Source of the DNA: Alphaproteobacteria bacterium
GTDB lineage: Bacteria; Pseudomonadota; Alphaproteobacteria; Thalassobaculales; Thalassobaculaceae
Assembly: GCA_028822575.1 (NCBI GenBank)
Contig: JAPKDN010000229.1
Coordinates: 1-5,641 of the forward strand
Length of the DNA: 5,641 bases
Direction: 5' to 3'
Shown here piece by piece: positions 5,404-5,641 of the stretch. The position numbers and the translations under genes were made by a program. The notes beneath the pieces were generated by a model. It saw only the letters and a list, made by a program, of their open reading frames with translations, made no database searches and had not been told where the DNA came from. Position 1 is the first letter of the stretch; each line of letters opens with the position of its first letter.

Positions 5404-5641
5404 TTATCCCGCGTGTACAGGTGGTACTCGATCGGCCCAGGGAGCGGCCTGCTCCAATTGGCCGGCGAGCCTGAGTAGGGTTACTTCGTCTCCGAAACGA
5501 CCAGCGAATTGGACACCGATCGGCAAACCGTCGTCACTCCAATGCAGTGGCAGAGAAATCGCGGGTTGGCCGGAGAGATTTTGCTGAGGCGTGAAGGGAA
5601 TGAAGCGGAACAGCCGATCCCAATAGGCATCGACATCATCG
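5404..5641 (-). CDS. Amidase (amidase signature family), C-terminal end only, truncated by the window edge
   Basis: The reverse complement is open from the right edge to TAA (complement of 5404-5406) and encodes 78 residues. It contains 'FIPFTPQQNLSGQPAISLPL' followed by 'HWSDDGLPIGVQFAGRFGDE' and ends 'EQAAPWADRVPPVHAG'. The 'FTPxxNxxGQPAISLP' and 'GLPIGVQ' blocks, then 'LLRLAGQLEQAAPW', are the classic C-terminus of amidase signature enzymes such as amidases and GatA relatives. These hydrolyse amide bonds with a Ser-Ser-Lys triad; the triad lies upstream of the part seen here, so catalytic competence cannot be checked. No start codon of the gene is in the window. The stop is one base from the flavoprotein ATG (TAACATG), so the two genes are surely cotranscribed and probably translationally coupled. 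The C-terminus looks complete and undamaged. Substrate unknown. Confidence 0.9.
   Translation of the reverse strand, partial: DDVDAYWDRLFRFIPFTPQQNLSGQPAISLPLHWSDDGLPIGVQFAGRFGDEVTLLRLAGQLEQAAPWADRVPPVHAG

Noticed and set aside
1..5641. A defence, CRISPR, toxin-antitoxin or mobile-element system
   Set aside because: No repeat array, transposase, integrase, nuclease or toxin-like small gene is visible; every long stretch is accounted for by metabolic genes.

Overview
The window is GC-rich bacterial DNA, densely packed with metabolic genes. The protein style suggests an alphaproteobacterium, perhaps of the Rhodospirillales type: a CaiB/BaiF CoA-transferase, an 'RSPKHYPGPD' flavoprotein next to an amidase, and a GT4 glycosyltransferase with a C-terminal extension. 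This placement is inferred from remembered family resemblance, not from a search. I see no RNA gene, CRISPR array, insertion sequence or phage gene.

Layout. Plus strand: the C-terminal half of a class III (CaiB/BaiF) CoA-transferase runs in from the left edge (2-613). After a 105-base gap comes msrB, a methionine-R-sulfoxide reductase (719-1123). A short, very AT-rich intergenic stretch (1124-1214) carries a perfect 16-bp palindrome. A D-2-hydroxyacid dehydrogenase (1215-2165) and a GT4-family glycosyltransferase (2204-3892) follow, 38 bases apart, and probably share a transcript. Minus strand: a FAD/NAD(P)-dependent oxidoreductase (3909-5402) lies one base downstream of the stop codon of an amidase. 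Only the last 78 residues of the amidase are in the window (5404-5641). The two strands converge at 3892/3909 with 16 bases between stop codons and no recognisable terminator.

Function. The amidase and flavoprotein are the clearest functional pair. Their one-base spacing implies translational coupling, and together they could hydrolyse and oxidise a nitrogen-containing organic compound, although the substrate cannot be read from the sequence. The CoA-transferase and the hydroxyacid dehydrogenase fit organic-acid catabolism but are not obviously tied to each other. MsrB is a stand-alone oxidative-damage repair enzyme. The glycosyltransferase is the least predictable gene because its C-terminal ~100 residues look like an added winged-helix-type domain. 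No clearly new multi-gene system is visible; the best leads are that extension, the amidase-flavoprotein pair and the palindromic leader of the dehydrogenase gene.
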